A DNA stretch of 35,142 bases from Flavobacteriaceae bacterium (GTDB lineage Bacteria; Bacteroidota; Bacteroidia; Flavobacteriales; Flavobacteriaceae). This document shows positions 1 to 9,158 of this stretch, one piece after another. Below the pieces are notes generated by a model. That model worked only from the letters and a program-made list of their open reading frames with translations, was not told where the DNA came from and did no database searches. The first letter of the stretch is position 1; each line of letters starts with the position of its first letter. The stretch spans positions 1-35,142 of the forward strand of contig JALWKK010000096.1 in the NCBI GenBank assembly GCA_027081505.1, given 5' to 3'. A program made the position numbers and the translations under genes.

Positions 1-145
1 ATAATAAACCTTTTGAAATATTTTATAAATTTGTAAACAACAATGTTGCATTTGCTAGTTGAATCTGCCGGTCATAAATAATAAAGAAAAATAGCTAAAA
101 TTGATTTTTTTTTAGTAAAATTGGGGACTTAAAAAATTTACACCC

Positions 146-2326
146 TTGAACAATTTACTACGCAAAAGTTTATTTTTACTTTTTATCACGGTTGTTTCAC
201 TTGTTAATGCGCAACAAAAAGAAATCACCCTTGAGGAAATATGGCAAGGTGCTTTTAGAACCGAGCGTCTACAAGAATTAAAATCGTTAAAAAACGGAAA
301 AGAATATGCCGTTCTTAATTTTAACAGAGCTACTCGTTCTTCAAGCATTGACGTATACGACTATGTTTCGGGCAAAAAAATTCGCACATTATTAGACAGC
401 AATGATTTACCCGGTATTCCGTATTTTTTAAGTTATGAACTAAGCGAAGACGAATCTAAAATATTACTAACAACAAATTTTGAGCCTATCTACAGACATT
501 CGGGAATCGGAACTTATTATGTGTACGATTTGGTTTCAAAAAAACTCACCAAAGTTTCGAAAGAAGAAATACAAGAACCCAACATTAGCCCGGACGGGAG
601 TAAAGTAGCCTACGGTTACAATAACAATATTTATATTAAAGATTTGGTAACGGGTGAAACCAAGCAAATTACTTTCGACGGTGAAAAAAATAAGATTATA
701 AACGGAATCACCGATTGGGTGTATGAAGAAGAATTTGCCTTTGTAAGAGCTTTTCAATGGAACAAAACCGGAACTTCCTTAGCCTACATTCGTTTTGATG
801 AAAGCAACGTGCCGGAATACTCTATGCGAATTTTCGGAGAAGATTTGTATCCTAAAATTGAAACCTTTAAATACCCGAAAGCCGGTGAAAATAATTCGGA
901 GGTATCGCTTCACGTGTACCATTTAAACACTGATAAAACCAACAAAGTCGATTTAACAGCTTATAATCATTATTATATTCCACGAATAAAATGGACAAAT
1001 AATCCCGATTTATTAAGTGTTCAATTAATGAATCGCCACCAAAATAAATTGGATTTGGTTTTTGTAAATACCGCGACCAATACAACCCAATTAATCTATC
1101 AAGAAACCGACAAAGCATATATTGACATTACAGACAACCTTACTTTTTTAAACGACAACAGTTTTATTTGGACAAGCGAGCAAGACGGATGGAATCATAT
1201 TTATCTTTTTGACAGCAAAACCAAAAAATTAAAACAAATTACCAAAGGAAATTGGGAAGTAACCGTTTTTTACGGATTTAGTAACACAACCGGTCGAATT
1301 TATTTTCAAAGCACCGAAAACGGAAGTATAAACAGAGATGTTTATTCAATTTTAGCAACCGGGAAAAACAAACTTCGGCTTACGCAAGAAACCGGAACCA
1401 ACAGCGCCGATTTTAGTGCCGACTATACGTACTTTATAAATACTTTTTCCAATGCAACTACTCCTCCGGTTTACACTTTGCATTTGGCAAAAAACGGAAA
1501 GAAAATTCGGGAAATAAAAAACAACACTTCTTTGTTAAAAAAATTAGATAATTATGTTATTTCACCTAAAGAATTTTCAACCATTACCATAAACGGAGAA
1601 GAGTTGAATATGTACATGATTAAGCCTAAGGATTATGATACAGCAAAAAAATATCCTGTTTTAATGTACCAGTATTCCGGACCCGGAAGCCAACAAGTAG
1701 CAAACCGCTGGATGAGTGCCAATGATTATTGGCATCAAATGCTTGCACAACAAGAAGAAATTATCATTGTTTGCGTGGACGGAAGAGGAACCGGATACAA
1801 AGGACGCGATTTTAAAAAAATAACACAATTACAACTCGGTAAGTATGAAGTTGAAGATCAAATTGCCGTCGCCAAGAAATTAGGTGAGCGAGATGATATC
1901 GATGCCAACCGAATTGGTATTTGGGGCTGGAGTTACGGAGGTTTTATGGCTTCCAATTGTTTGTTTCAGGGCAATGATGTATTTAAAATGGCAATAGCCG
2001 TAGCACCGGTAGGAAGTTGGCGTTTTTACGACACCATTTATACCGAACGCTATATGCAAACTCCGCAGGAAAATCCCAACGGATATGATGATAACTCGCC
2101 CATTAGTCACGTTGATAAACTTACAGGAAACTTTTTACTGGTTCACGGAAGTGCAGACGACAACGTACACCTGCAAAACAGTATGCGAATGATTGAAGCA
2201 TTAATACAAGCCGATAAACAGTTTGATTGGGCAATTTATCCGGATAAAAATCACGGAATTTACGGTGGCAACACCCGATTGCATTTATTTAGAAGATTAA
2301 CCGGTTTTGTAAAAGAGAATTTATAA
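146..2326 (+). CDS. Secreted dipeptidyl-peptidase IV-like serine peptidase (S9 family)
   Basis: The protein is 726 residues and starts at a TTG; no ATG lies between the in-frame stop at 116-118 and the hydrophobic signal peptide (residues 1-22, ending NAQ), so TTG is the only start that keeps the export signal. An N-terminal beta-propeller is followed by an alpha/beta hydrolase domain. Visible catalytic residues are Ser596 in GWSYGG, Asp671 in GSADDNVH and His703 in DKNHG. The DWVYEEEF motif (Glu194-Glu196) is the double-Glu site that holds the substrate N-terminus in DPP IV enzymes. Family knowledge: removal of X-Pro (or X-Ala) dipeptides from peptide N-termini, usually in the periplasm. The two di/tripeptide transporters downstream fit with uptake of its products. 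A weak promoter match (TAAAATTG) lies at 116-123. Confidence 0.95.
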   Translation: MNNLLRKSLFLLFITVVSLVNAQQKEITLEEIWQGAFRTERLQELKSLKNGKEYAVLNFNRATRSSSIDVYDYVSGKKIRTLLDSNDLPGIPYFLSYELSEDESKILLTTNFEPIYRHSGIGTYYVYDLVSKKLTKVSKEEIQEPNISPDGSKVAYGYNNNIYIKDLVTGETKQITFDGEKNKIINGITDWVYEEEFAFVRAFQWNKTGTSLAYIRFDESNVPEYSMRIFGEDLYPKIETFKYPKAGENNSEVSLHVYHLNTDKTNKVDLTAYNHYYIPRIKWTNNPDLLSVQLMNRHQNKLDLVFVNTATNTTQLIYQETDKAYIDITDNLTFLNDNSFIWTSEQDGWNHIYLFDSKTKKLKQITKGNWEVTVFYGFSNTTGRIYFQSTENGSINRDVYSILATGKNKLRLTQETGTNSADFSADYTYFINTFSNATTPPVYTLHLAKNGKKIREIKNNTSLLKKLDNYVISPKEFSTITINGEELNMYMIKPKDYDTAKKYPVLMYQYSGPGSQQVANRWMSANDYWHQMLAQQEEIIIVCVDGRGTGYKGRDFKKITQLQLGKYEVEDQIAVAKKLGERDDIDANRIGIWGWSYGGFMASNCLFQGNDVFKMAIAVAPVGSWRFYDTIYTERYMQTPQENPNGYDDNSPISHVDKLTGNFLLVHGSADDNVHLQNSMRMIEALIQADKQFDWAIYPDKNHGIYGGNTRLHLFRRLTGFVKENL

Positions 2327-2359
2327 ATTTTGTCGTAATACAAGCAAGAAAAAAGAATA

Positions 2360-2548
2360 GTGGAAATAAGTTTTAACACAAAAGAAGAAAATAATAACAG
2401 AAGAAAAACAGAATTTTTGAGCCTTCCTCAAGAAGAACGATTTTTGAGATTTCTGGTATTATGCGAGCAAGTAGTATCATTATTTCCGGCAAAAAAGGCA
2501 AAAAAAAATAATTTTGTTATAGATTTATGCACGAATGAATTGGAATGA
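2360..2548 (+). CDS. Small hypothetical protein, partner of the downstream nucleotidyltransferase-fold gene
   Basis: This 62-residue, charged, soluble protein has no signal peptide or membrane segment. The start is a GTG; the frame opens after a stop at about 2337 and contains no ATG before it. The middle (residues 18-45) looks amphipathic and helical. Its last 14 bases overlap the start of the next gene, so translation of the two is probably coupled. I do not recognise a named domain. From memory, small proteins of this shape precede similar nucleotidyltransferase-fold genes in other Bacteroidota. That would fit an antitoxin or partner role, but this is inference only. Confidence 0.6.
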   Translation: MEISFNTKEENNNRRKTEFLSLPQEERFLRFLVLCEQVVSLFPAKKAKKNNFVIDLCTNELE

Positions 2549-3002
2549 AAAAATAACCGAATTTATTAAGTTAGCAAACAAACATCAAGTAAAAATGCTA
2601 TTAGTAGGAGGAGGAGCTGTTAATTTTTACGGATACCAAAGGCACAGTGCAGATGTAGATTTTTGGATTGAAACAACAGATGAAAACTTAAATAAATTGG
2701 TTGCAGTTATTAAAGAAATGGGATATGATATTGATGAATTTCCGAAGGAGGTAAAACAACAGTTGCAAAATATTTCTATAAAATTTTCACCTTTAGACTT
2801 GGATTTAGAATTAATAACCCGTTTCTCGGTTAACAAAACTTTTAAACAAGCCTACAATGATAGTAAAAAGGTTACCGTAAAAAGTAAAAATTTAGAATGG
2901 CGAGTTATATCATACGAAGATTTAATTACCAGCAAAATAAAAGCAAACAGACCTAAAGATTTATTAGATATACAACAATTAAAAACATTAAAGAACAATT
3001 AA
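2535..3002 (+). CDS. Nucleotidyltransferase-fold protein (MNT/AbiEii/DUF6036-like)
   Basis: The 155-residue cytoplasmic protein carries the minimal nucleotidyltransferase signature: a glycine-rich turn G25-G26-G27 followed by Asp40-Val-Asp42 in a strand (SADVDFWI), and a later acidic strand (DLDLELIT, about residues 92-99). The C-terminal part (ISYEDLITSKIKANRPKDLLD) matches the helix-rich end common in AbiEii- and MNT-like proteins, where a Lys and an Asp follow the core. Such proteins are often toxins or antitoxins of type IV or type VII pairs that modify tRNA or a partner protein, but some have other roles. It overlaps the upstream small gene by 14 bases. The pair is wedged between a peptidase and a peptide transporter, with 15 bases before the next gene, so it may have been inserted into an older peptide-use cluster. 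Confidence 0.75.
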   Translation: MNWNEKITEFIKLANKHQVKMLLVGGGAVNFYGYQRHSADVDFWIETTDENLNKLVAVIKEMGYDIDEFPKEVKQQLQNISIKFSPLDLDLELITRFSVNKTFKQAYNDSKKVTVKSKNLEWRVISYEDLITSKIKANRPKDLLDIQQLKTLKNN

Positions 3003-3017
3003 CTTAAACTGTAAAAT

Positions 3018-4607
3018 ATGGAATTCAAATTTGGAGGTTCAGAAACAAATCAAAGAACAGTCTTAAATCATCCCTCAGGCTTATTTGTGTTATTTTTTAC
3101 CGAAATGTGGGAACGCTTTTCGTATTACGGAATGCGCGCACTTTTGGTACTTTTTTTAGTTGCTTCCCTAATGGAAGAAGGTTGGGGTTGGGAACGTTCC
3201 GACGCTTTGTTTTTATATGCTTGGTACACCGGGCTTGTATATATTACACCTATTATCGGAGGGTTTATTGCCGATAAATATTTAGGATACCGAAAAGCCG
3301 TTGTTATAGGAGCCTTGCTTATGACTCTGGGACACGCTTCAATGGCTCTGGAAACATTTTCAGACCCGTTTTTCTTTTTGGGGTTAGCCTTGCTTATTAT
3401 CGGAAACGGACTGTTTAAACCCAATATTTCATCCATAGTAGGGCAATTATACAAAACCCAAGGAAAAGAAAAAGACGCCGGTTATACCATATTTTATATG
3501 GGAATAAATGCTGGTGCGTTTTTAGGAATTTTACTTTGCGGTTATATAGGAGAAAAAATAGGATGGCACTACGGCTTCGGACTAGCCGGAATTTTTATGT
3601 TCTTCGGAATGCTGCAATTTTATTTTGCACAAACTATTTTCGGGAGAATCGGGCTTTCTCCTACAAAAACCGAAGAGTGGGACGATGCTATTGAAGATAC
3701 CGTTGAAGAAGCAAAAGACAATATTGAGGACGTGATAGACGATGCCGGTAGATCCAAGATTACCAAAGACCGCCTTACCGTTATAGGAATTTTCGCCTTT
3801 TTTACCATATTTTTTTGGTGGGCTTTTGAGCAAGCCGGCGGTTCTATGACAATTTTTGCAGCCGATTATACCGATAGAGTTTTAGATGGAACCGGTGCTA
3901 TGACATTTAAAATATTCAATGCCATTTTAACCATTGTTCCTATGATAATCATAACCGTAGTTTTGGCATTACTTTTTAAACAAACCTTTTCAAAATACGC
4001 ATTATCAAATATCTTGCTCGGTACGAGTTTTGTTATAATTTGGGCTATTGTAATCTGGATGCTCCGAAGAGAGTTTATTGCCGAAACCGCCGAAGTTCCC
4101 GCTTCTTGGTTTGGAATTTTAAACTCCTTTTTTATAATAGCATTTGCCCCGCTTTTTTCAAAAATATGGGAAAGCAAATACAACCCTACCGGACCGGTAA
4201 AATTTGCCACAGGATTGATATTATTAGGACTTGGTTTTGGAATTTTAGCTTACGGCTCCTTGGGAATTCCTCTCGGCGCAAAAGAAGCTTCCGTCAGTAT
4301 GATATTCTTGATTTTGGCTTATTTGCTTCATACGCTTGGAGAGCTATGCCTGTCGCCCGTTGGTCTTTCTTATGTAAGTAAATTAGCTCCGGCAAAATTA
4401 GTCGGACTTATGTTTGGCGTTTGGTTTGTGGCAAACTTTATTTCCAATACCTTAGCAGGAATCACAGGTAGCTTCATAGACCCGATTGTCGAAAATTACG
4501 GAATGACCACATTTTTCCTAATATTTACATTAATTCCCATAGGTGCCGGTCTCATTATGTTGGCTCTTAACAAAACTTTATTGAAAAAAATGCACGGCAT
4601 AAGGTAA
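3018..4607 (+). CDS. POT-family proton-dependent di/tripeptide transporter, copy 1
   Basis: This 529-residue inner-membrane protein of the major facilitator superfamily has the POT signature in its first helix: Glu29-x-x-Glu32-Arg33-Phe34-x-Tyr36-Tyr37-Gly38, known for proton coupling and peptide binding. The second family signature is seen as GNGLFKPN, and a late GELCLSPVGLSYVSKLAP block matches TM10. Many further hydrophobic segments give the expected 12-14 helices. A strongly acidic loop (about residues 215-250, EEWDDAIED and similar) separates the two halves and is presumably cytoplasmic. It lies 25 bases ahead of a second POT gene and downstream of a DPP IV-like peptidase, which suggests coupled peptide cleavage and uptake. 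No terminator is visible between the two transporters, so co-transcription is likely. Confidence 0.95.
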   Translation: MEFKFGGSETNQRTVLNHPSGLFVLFFTEMWERFSYYGMRALLVLFLVASLMEEGWGWERSDALFLYAWYTGLVYITPIIGGFIADKYLGYRKAVVIGALLMTLGHASMALETFSDPFFFLGLALLIIGNGLFKPNISSIVGQLYKTQGKEKDAGYTIFYMGINAGAFLGILLCGYIGEKIGWHYGFGLAGIFMFFGMLQFYFAQTIFGRIGLSPTKTEEWDDAIEDTVEEAKDNIEDVIDDAGRSKITKDRLTVIGIFAFFTIFFWWAFEQAGGSMTIFAADYTDRVLDGTGAMTFKIFNAILTIVPMIIITVVLALLFKQTFSKYALSNILLGTSFVIIWAIVIWMLRREFIAETAEVPASWFGILNSFFIIAFAPLFSKIWESKYNPTGPVKFATGLILLGLGFGILAYGSLGIPLGAKEASVSMIFLILAYLLHTLGELCLSPVGLSYVSKLAPAKLVGLMFGVWFVANFISNTLAGITGSFIDPIVENYGMTTFFLIFTLIPIGAGLIMLALNKTLLKKMHGIR

Positions 4608-4632
4608 AAAAACAAATTAAATTTAAGCAATT

Positions 4633-6414
4633 ATGACAACAACAGACGATTTTTTTAAATCAAAAGTATTAGGACATCCCGCAGGATTATTTGTACTGTT
4701 TTTTACCGAAATGTGGGAACGGTTTTCCTACTACGGAATGCGCGTATTATTGGTACTATTTTTAACCTCTGCGACTACCGGATTTAATCCCGGATGGGCT
4801 TGGGACAGAAAAGCAGCGCTCGCTCTTTTTGGATCTTACGCCTCGCTGGTTTACATTACTCCTATTATAGGCGGATGGCTTGCCGACAACAAAATCGGTT
4901 ACAAAATGGCTGTGGTTTACGGTGCTGTTGTTATGACACTCGGACATGCTTTTATGGCTATTGAAACCGAACTGTTTTTATACTTGGGGCTCCTTTGCTT
5001 AATTATTGGGAATGGTTTGTTTAAACCCAATATGACTTCTATTATCTCGCATATGTACAAAAATCATCCCGAGAAAAAAGACGGTGCTTTTACTTTATTT
5101 TATATGGGTGTTAATGCCGGAGCATTTTTAGGAATTTTACTTTGCGGAACCTTAGGCGAAAAGTACGGCTGGTCATACGGGTTTGGTCTTGCAGGTATTT
5201 TTATGCTTCTGGGAATGCTTCAATTTTTCTTTGCTCAACCTCTATTTGGGCATATAGGCGACAAACCCAAAAAAGAAATTACCGAAGGTGAAGTGAAAAA
5301 TTCTGAAGTGCTGGAAGAAGGTGAAAACAAACTAAATCACTTTACTTTTTTAGACAAAATACTTATGTACATTAGTGGTATACTGGGTGTGTTGTACGTA
5401 ATAAACGACCCTCTTTACGAAATATCAAAAATGAAAGGTGCAGAAAATCCCATCAATTTATTTCCGTTTGAAATTAATGGAATTTCGGGACAAAATATTG
5501 CTATATTAATTGCTCTATGTGCATTTTTATTATTGATAGTTATGAGAATCTCTCGTTATTCTAAAGTAATTAGAGACCGAATGATTGCTGTTGCTGTTTT
5601 TGCCTTTTTTACTGTTTTCTTTTGGGCATCTTTTGAACAAGCTGCTGGATCGATGAATATTTTTGCCAGAGATTATACAGATAGAATTTTAACCGGAAGC
5701 TCTGCTTTATCTTTTAAAATTGTTAATACACTCATTTATATTATTCCTTTAGCAATAATTAGTTGGGTACTCATAAAATTAATCATAGTATCGTACCATA
5801 AAATCAAAACATCCAATATCATTTTAGGTTTTAGTTTTGTAATTATTTGGAGCATCGTATTATGGCTACTGTATCGTGAGTTTTTACAAGACAAGACAGA
5901 AATACCCGCTTCTTGGTTTAATATTTTAAATTCACTTTATATCATTGCGTTTGCTCCGTTTTTTACCAAGTGGTGGGAAAGCAAATACAACCCGAGTGCT
6001 GCAGTAAAATACGGATTGGGTTTAATTCTATTAGGTCTCGGATTTGGTGTTTTGGCCTTCGGCTCAAAAGACATTCCACCCGGAGCAATGACCGCAGCCG
6101 TGAGTATTATCTGGTTAGTTATCGCTTACTTCCTACACACATTGGGCGAATTATGCCTGTCACCCGTTGGGCTATCCTACGTGAGTAAATTAGTTCCCGG
6201 AAGAATGATTGCCATGATGTTTGGCGTATGGTATATAGCTGTTGCCATTGGTAACAAACTTGCCGGAAAAATGGGAGGAATGATTGATGATATTACCAAT
6301 GAATATTCATTAAGTACTTTTTTCTTAATATTTACACTTATTCCTGCAGGAGTAGGCCTTCTGGCTATGATACTAAACCCGTTGCTTAAAAAGTTGATGC
6401 ACGGAGTAAGATAA
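4633..6414 (+). CDS. POT-family proton-dependent di/tripeptide transporter, copy 2
   Basis: This 593-residue paralogue of the preceding gene shares the same N-terminal signature (Glu26-x-x-Glu29-Arg30-Phe31-x-Tyr33-Tyr34-Gly35), the GNGLFKPN block and the GELCLSPVGLSYVSKL block. It is about 60 residues longer, because the central region (about residues 210-310) has a charged loop followed by two extra hydrophobic segments, like the HA/HB helices of many bacterial POT proteins; copy 1 has only an acidic loop there. The pair probably arose by tandem duplication and diverged in substrate range (inference). A strong hairpin terminator follows at 6441-6460. Confidence 0.95.
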   Translation: MTTTDDFFKSKVLGHPAGLFVLFFTEMWERFSYYGMRVLLVLFLTSATTGFNPGWAWDRKAALALFGSYASLVYITPIIGGWLADNKIGYKMAVVYGAVVMTLGHAFMAIETELFLYLGLLCLIIGNGLFKPNMTSIISHMYKNHPEKKDGAFTLFYMGVNAGAFLGILLCGTLGEKYGWSYGFGLAGIFMLLGMLQFFFAQPLFGHIGDKPKKEITEGEVKNSEVLEEGENKLNHFTFLDKILMYISGILGVLYVINDPLYEISKMKGAENPINLFPFEINGISGQNIAILIALCAFLLLIVMRISRYSKVIRDRMIAVAVFAFFTVFFWASFEQAAGSMNIFARDYTDRILTGSSALSFKIVNTLIYIIPLAIISWVLIKLIIVSYHKIKTSNIILGFSFVIIWSIVLWLLYREFLQDKTEIPASWFNILNSLYIIAFAPFFTKWWESKYNPSAAVKYGLGLILLGLGFGVLAFGSKDIPPGAMTAAVSIIWLVIAYFLHTLGELCLSPVGLSYVSKLVPGRMIAMMFGVWYIAVAIGNKLAGKMGGMIDDITNEYSLSTFFLIFTLIPAGVGLLAMILNPLLKKLMHGVR

Positions 6415-6440
6415 ACAAAAAAAACAAGTATTTTATACGA

Positions 6441-6464
6441 AACGCTCCGATAGGAGCGTTTTAT
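6441..6464 (+). terminator. Rho-independent terminator after the POT pair
   Basis: A perfect 8-base stem (AACGCTCC / GGAGCGTT) with a four-base GATA loop is followed by a short T-rich run. It lies 27 bases after the second transporter and 55 bases before the thioredoxin gene, so it closes the peptidase-transporter transcript. As the stem starts with AA and ends with TT, it may work weakly in both directions. Confidence 0.85.
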
Positions 6465-6519
6465 GTTTGTAAACGGTACACTTTTTGCGATGATGTTGCT
6501 TAAATAAAATAACCCGAAA

Positions 6520-7059
6520 ATGAAAAAAATAATAGTTCTATTTGCTCTTTTCCCCATTACCTTGCTTGCACAAGATAAAATTCAATGGATGACTATGAAT
6601 GAAGCACTAGCTGCTCAAAAAGAAAATCCGAGAAAAATAATAATGGATGTATATACCAATTGGTGCGGACCGTGTAAAATGATGGATAGAAACACTTTTT
6701 CAAACAAAGATGTCATTAAATTTATTAACGATAAATATTATGCAGTAAAATTTAATGCCGAAGGAACCGAAGAAATCACCTATCTAGATTTCACCTATAC
6801 AAACCCCAACTATCAAGAAGGAAGAAAAGGTCGCAATGCCACTCACTTTTTTGCCGATGCACTACGTTTACAAGGTTATCCAAGCATTGTATTTTTTGAA
6901 GAAGACGGAAAATTAATCCAGCCTGTTGTAGGATATAAAACACCTAAACAACTTGAGATTTATCTTAAAATGATTGCAAACGACGACTATAAAAAATTAA
7001 CCACAGCTGAAGCTTGGGAAGAATATCAAAAAAAATTCAACTATACTTTTAAAGAGTAA
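6520..7059 (+). CDS. Secreted thioredoxin-fold protein
   Basis: The protein is 179 residues with a signal peptide (residues 1-18, ending LLAQ) and no lipobox, so it is probably periplasmic. The redox-active motif is Trp48-Cys49-Gly50-Pro51-Cys52-Lys53, as in classical thioredoxins, and the cis-proline region is seen in QGYPSIVF. The family (thioredoxin-like, DUF255/Thioredoxin_7-like) reduces or shuffles disulfides in exported proteins; the specific partner cannot be read from the sequence. It lies between the terminator of the POT genes and a convergent comEC gene, so it is probably monocistronic. A long hairpin inside the 3' end of comEC may serve as its terminator. Confidence 0.9.
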   Translation: MKKIIVLFALFPITLLAQDKIQWMTMNEALAAQKENPRKIIMDVYTNWCGPCKMMDRNTFSNKDVIKFINDKYYAVKFNAEGTEEITYLDFTYTNPNYQEGRKGRNATHFFADALRLQGYPSIVFFEEDGKLIQPVVGYKTPKQLEIYLKMIANDDYKKLTTAEAWEEYQKKFNYTFKE

Positions 7060-7092
7060 TCTCATAAGTTAAGTTACGTTTATTTAAAACGA

Positions 7093-9117
7093 TTACTCTA
7101 AAATGAAAGCTCCCTTTGTGCCTGTATAGTGAAAGGGGAGCTTTCTTCTTTTACACGTTTTTTTCCACCTCTCAATATAACTCCTGTAATTACTTCCGTC
7201 TGCAATTATTTGTCGGGGTTGCAAACTATCTATTAATCTATCCAAATGTATCTTCGGGCTGTGTGTTAGTACCACATAATCTATCTTATGGTTGGGATAT
7301 AATCCTAAACTATCTAAAACCAAAATCATCTTCTTATTATATGTAAAAACAAACGGAAGTTTTTCAATGGTACGTTTAGCAATTCGGTTGGCAATATAAT
7401 AATCTTTAACAGGTGGCTGTTGTAAATAATTAATGGTAGTATCATTTGTTAAAACGCGCAGATTGCTACCGTTTTTGTATGCCATAACAGATGTACGTGT
7501 CTTATGAAAGATGATAAACTCATTATAATGAGTTGCTTGTTTTTCAAAAAAGGCGAATACTAAAAAAACAACCACAGAAGACAATGCAAGAATACTGTTT
7601 TTCGCATTTCTGTTTTTCCATACTAATACAAAAGATACAATTACCAAGTACGAAGCGAAAACTTTATAACCGGAAAAAGAAATATTGGATACTATAAACC
7701 CATCTTGCTTACTTGCCCATAAAACAAAGGTGTTTAACCATTCAATAACATAATTAAATGCAACCGAAAGCCAAACCGGCAATGCATTTATTAATGCCAA
7801 AACTATTGTAAAAATACCCAAAGACAGTATAATACCTAAGAAGGGTAATATTACAATATTTGTTAAAAAGGATAAACCCGAAAATTGATGAAAATAATAC
7901 AACAGTAGGGGTGTAACACCTATTTGAACAACAAAAGTTATGGTTAAAATTCCCCAAAATAATTTGTCTAGATAAAATCTGGGTCTGTAATATTTATACA
8001 GTTTGGGGTGCATCCATAAAATAAAAAACACGGCAACATAACTTAACTGAAAACCAACTTGAAACAACCACAAAGGGTTTAGCAACAATAAAAAGAAATA
8101 CGATAAAAACAGGGTGTTAATAGCATTGGTTTCTCTATTTATGAGTTGCGCAAGCACTAAAAAAGAAAACATAGTAACCGCTCTAACTACCGAAACCGAC
8201 AAACCGGCTATTAGAGCAAAACCCCACAATAAAACAACGGTTAAAAGTAGAGCGGATGTTTTACCGCCCTTTAGATAGTGCAAGGGTTTTAGTAAAAAAG
8301 AAATCAATAACAAAACAATACCAACGTGCAATCCAGAGACTGCCAAAATATGTGTTGCTCCGGCTTTTTGATATCCTTCATACAGTGCTTTACTAATGTC
8401 TTTTCGTTCTCCTAAGAGTAACGCTTCAATAATTGCCAATTCATCTTTAGTGAGGTTGTTTTCTTTTAACTTTAGGATGATGTGATTTCGTAAGGAAGCA
8501 GCAATTCCTAGAAGTGTTTTTTTACCTTTTCGTTGTTCTAAAACATCCAGACCCGAAATGCGCACCTGATTATTTATCCCCAATGTTTTTAGATACTTTG
8601 AGTAATCAAATGTATATGGATTTCTATTCGAAAATACTTCCGAAAATTTTGCGCTTATTAACAACTCATCATCAACATAAAAAGGCTGAAAAAGTGAATC
8701 TTTTTTTACCGAAACCAAGATAGTTCCGGTAGAAAGATTACCATCAACGGCAATAACCTTTGCTATAAAGTTTTGTGTATATACATTGGGTTTTAAAACG
8801 CTTTTTACCTTACATTGCACAAGTTGAAAACTGTCCTTTTTAATAAAATTTTGCGCATTACCGGGCTGAAAATCGGGTAGCCGGAAGGTTACATTTACAT
8901 AACCAAGCAAGAAAAAAGTACCAAATGCAACTACGGTAAAAATTTTATTTGGCTGAACGTTCTTTAGATTAAGAAACCAAAGTAAAACCAATACCAACAA
9001 ACCCGCCGACACTAATTTGAAAAAAAACACAGGGTCGGAAGGAAAAAAATAACCCGCAACTATCCCTCCTGTTAAAAACAAGGAAAGCTTAACAACAGCA
9101 AAGTTTACAAACCGCAT
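7093..9117 (-). CDS. comEC: ComEC/Rec2-family DNA uptake channel
   Basis: The protein is 674 residues. An N-terminal membrane hairpin is followed by a soluble OB-like region (about residues 90-190), then the competence domain with many membrane segments and the signature AGATHILAVSGLHVGIV. The C-terminal metallo-beta-lactamase-like part is short and degenerate: around VVLTHSPKIHLDRL the usual HxHxDH zinc motif is missing, as is common in Bacteroidota ComEC. In transformable bacteria ComEC moves single-stranded DNA through the inner membrane. No other competence genes are nearby. It starts at ATG and is convergent with the thioredoxin gene, with 33 bases between the two stops. Confidence 0.93.
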   Translation of the reverse strand: MRFVNFAVVKLSLFLTGGIVAGYFFPSDPVFFFKLVSAGLLVLVLLWFLNLKNVQPNKIFTVVAFGTFFLLGYVNVTFRLPDFQPGNAQNFIKKDSFQLVQCKVKSVLKPNVYTQNFIAKVIAVDGNLSTGTILVSVKKDSLFQPFYVDDELLISAKFSEVFSNRNPYTFDYSKYLKTLGINNQVRISGLDVLEQRKGKKTLLGIAASLRNHIILKLKENNLTKDELAIIEALLLGERKDISKALYEGYQKAGATHILAVSGLHVGIVLLLISFLLKPLHYLKGGKTSALLLTVVLLWGFALIAGLSVSVVRAVTMFSFLVLAQLINRETNAINTLFLSYFFLLLLNPLWLFQVGFQLSYVAVFFILWMHPKLYKYYRPRFYLDKLFWGILTITFVVQIGVTPLLLYYFHQFSGLSFLTNIVILPFLGIILSLGIFTIVLALINALPVWLSVAFNYVIEWLNTFVLWASKQDGFIVSNISFSGYKVFASYLVIVSFVLVWKNRNAKNSILALSSVVVFLVFAFFEKQATHYNEFIIFHKTRTSVMAYKNGSNLRVLTNDTTINYLQQPPVKDYYIANRIAKRTIEKLPFVFTYNKKMILVLDSLGLYPNHKIDYVVLTHSPKIHLDRLIDSLQPRQIIADGSNYRSYIERWKKTCKRRKLPFHYTGTKGAFILE
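7105..7153 (+). terminator. Hairpin terminator for the thioredoxin gene, inside the comEC 3' end
   Basis: The arms 7105-7117 (GAAAGCTCCCTTT) and 7132-7145 (AAAGGGGAGCTTTC) pair over 13 bases with one bulged base and a 14-base loop, followed on the plus strand by TTCTTTT. It lies about 45 bases after the thioredoxin stop and falls within the last codons of the convergent comEC gene. The stem is much stronger than chance for this AT-rich DNA. Confidence 0.65.
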
Positions 9118-9158
9118 ATAGTATTAAATAAAAAATTACTTCTTGCTTTTTCTTAAAT

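Noticed and set aside
1-145. Possible RNA gene or upstream gene end
   Set aside because: The stretch is AT-rich with stops in all frames and no stem or tRNA-like structure. Only a weak promoter match is seen.
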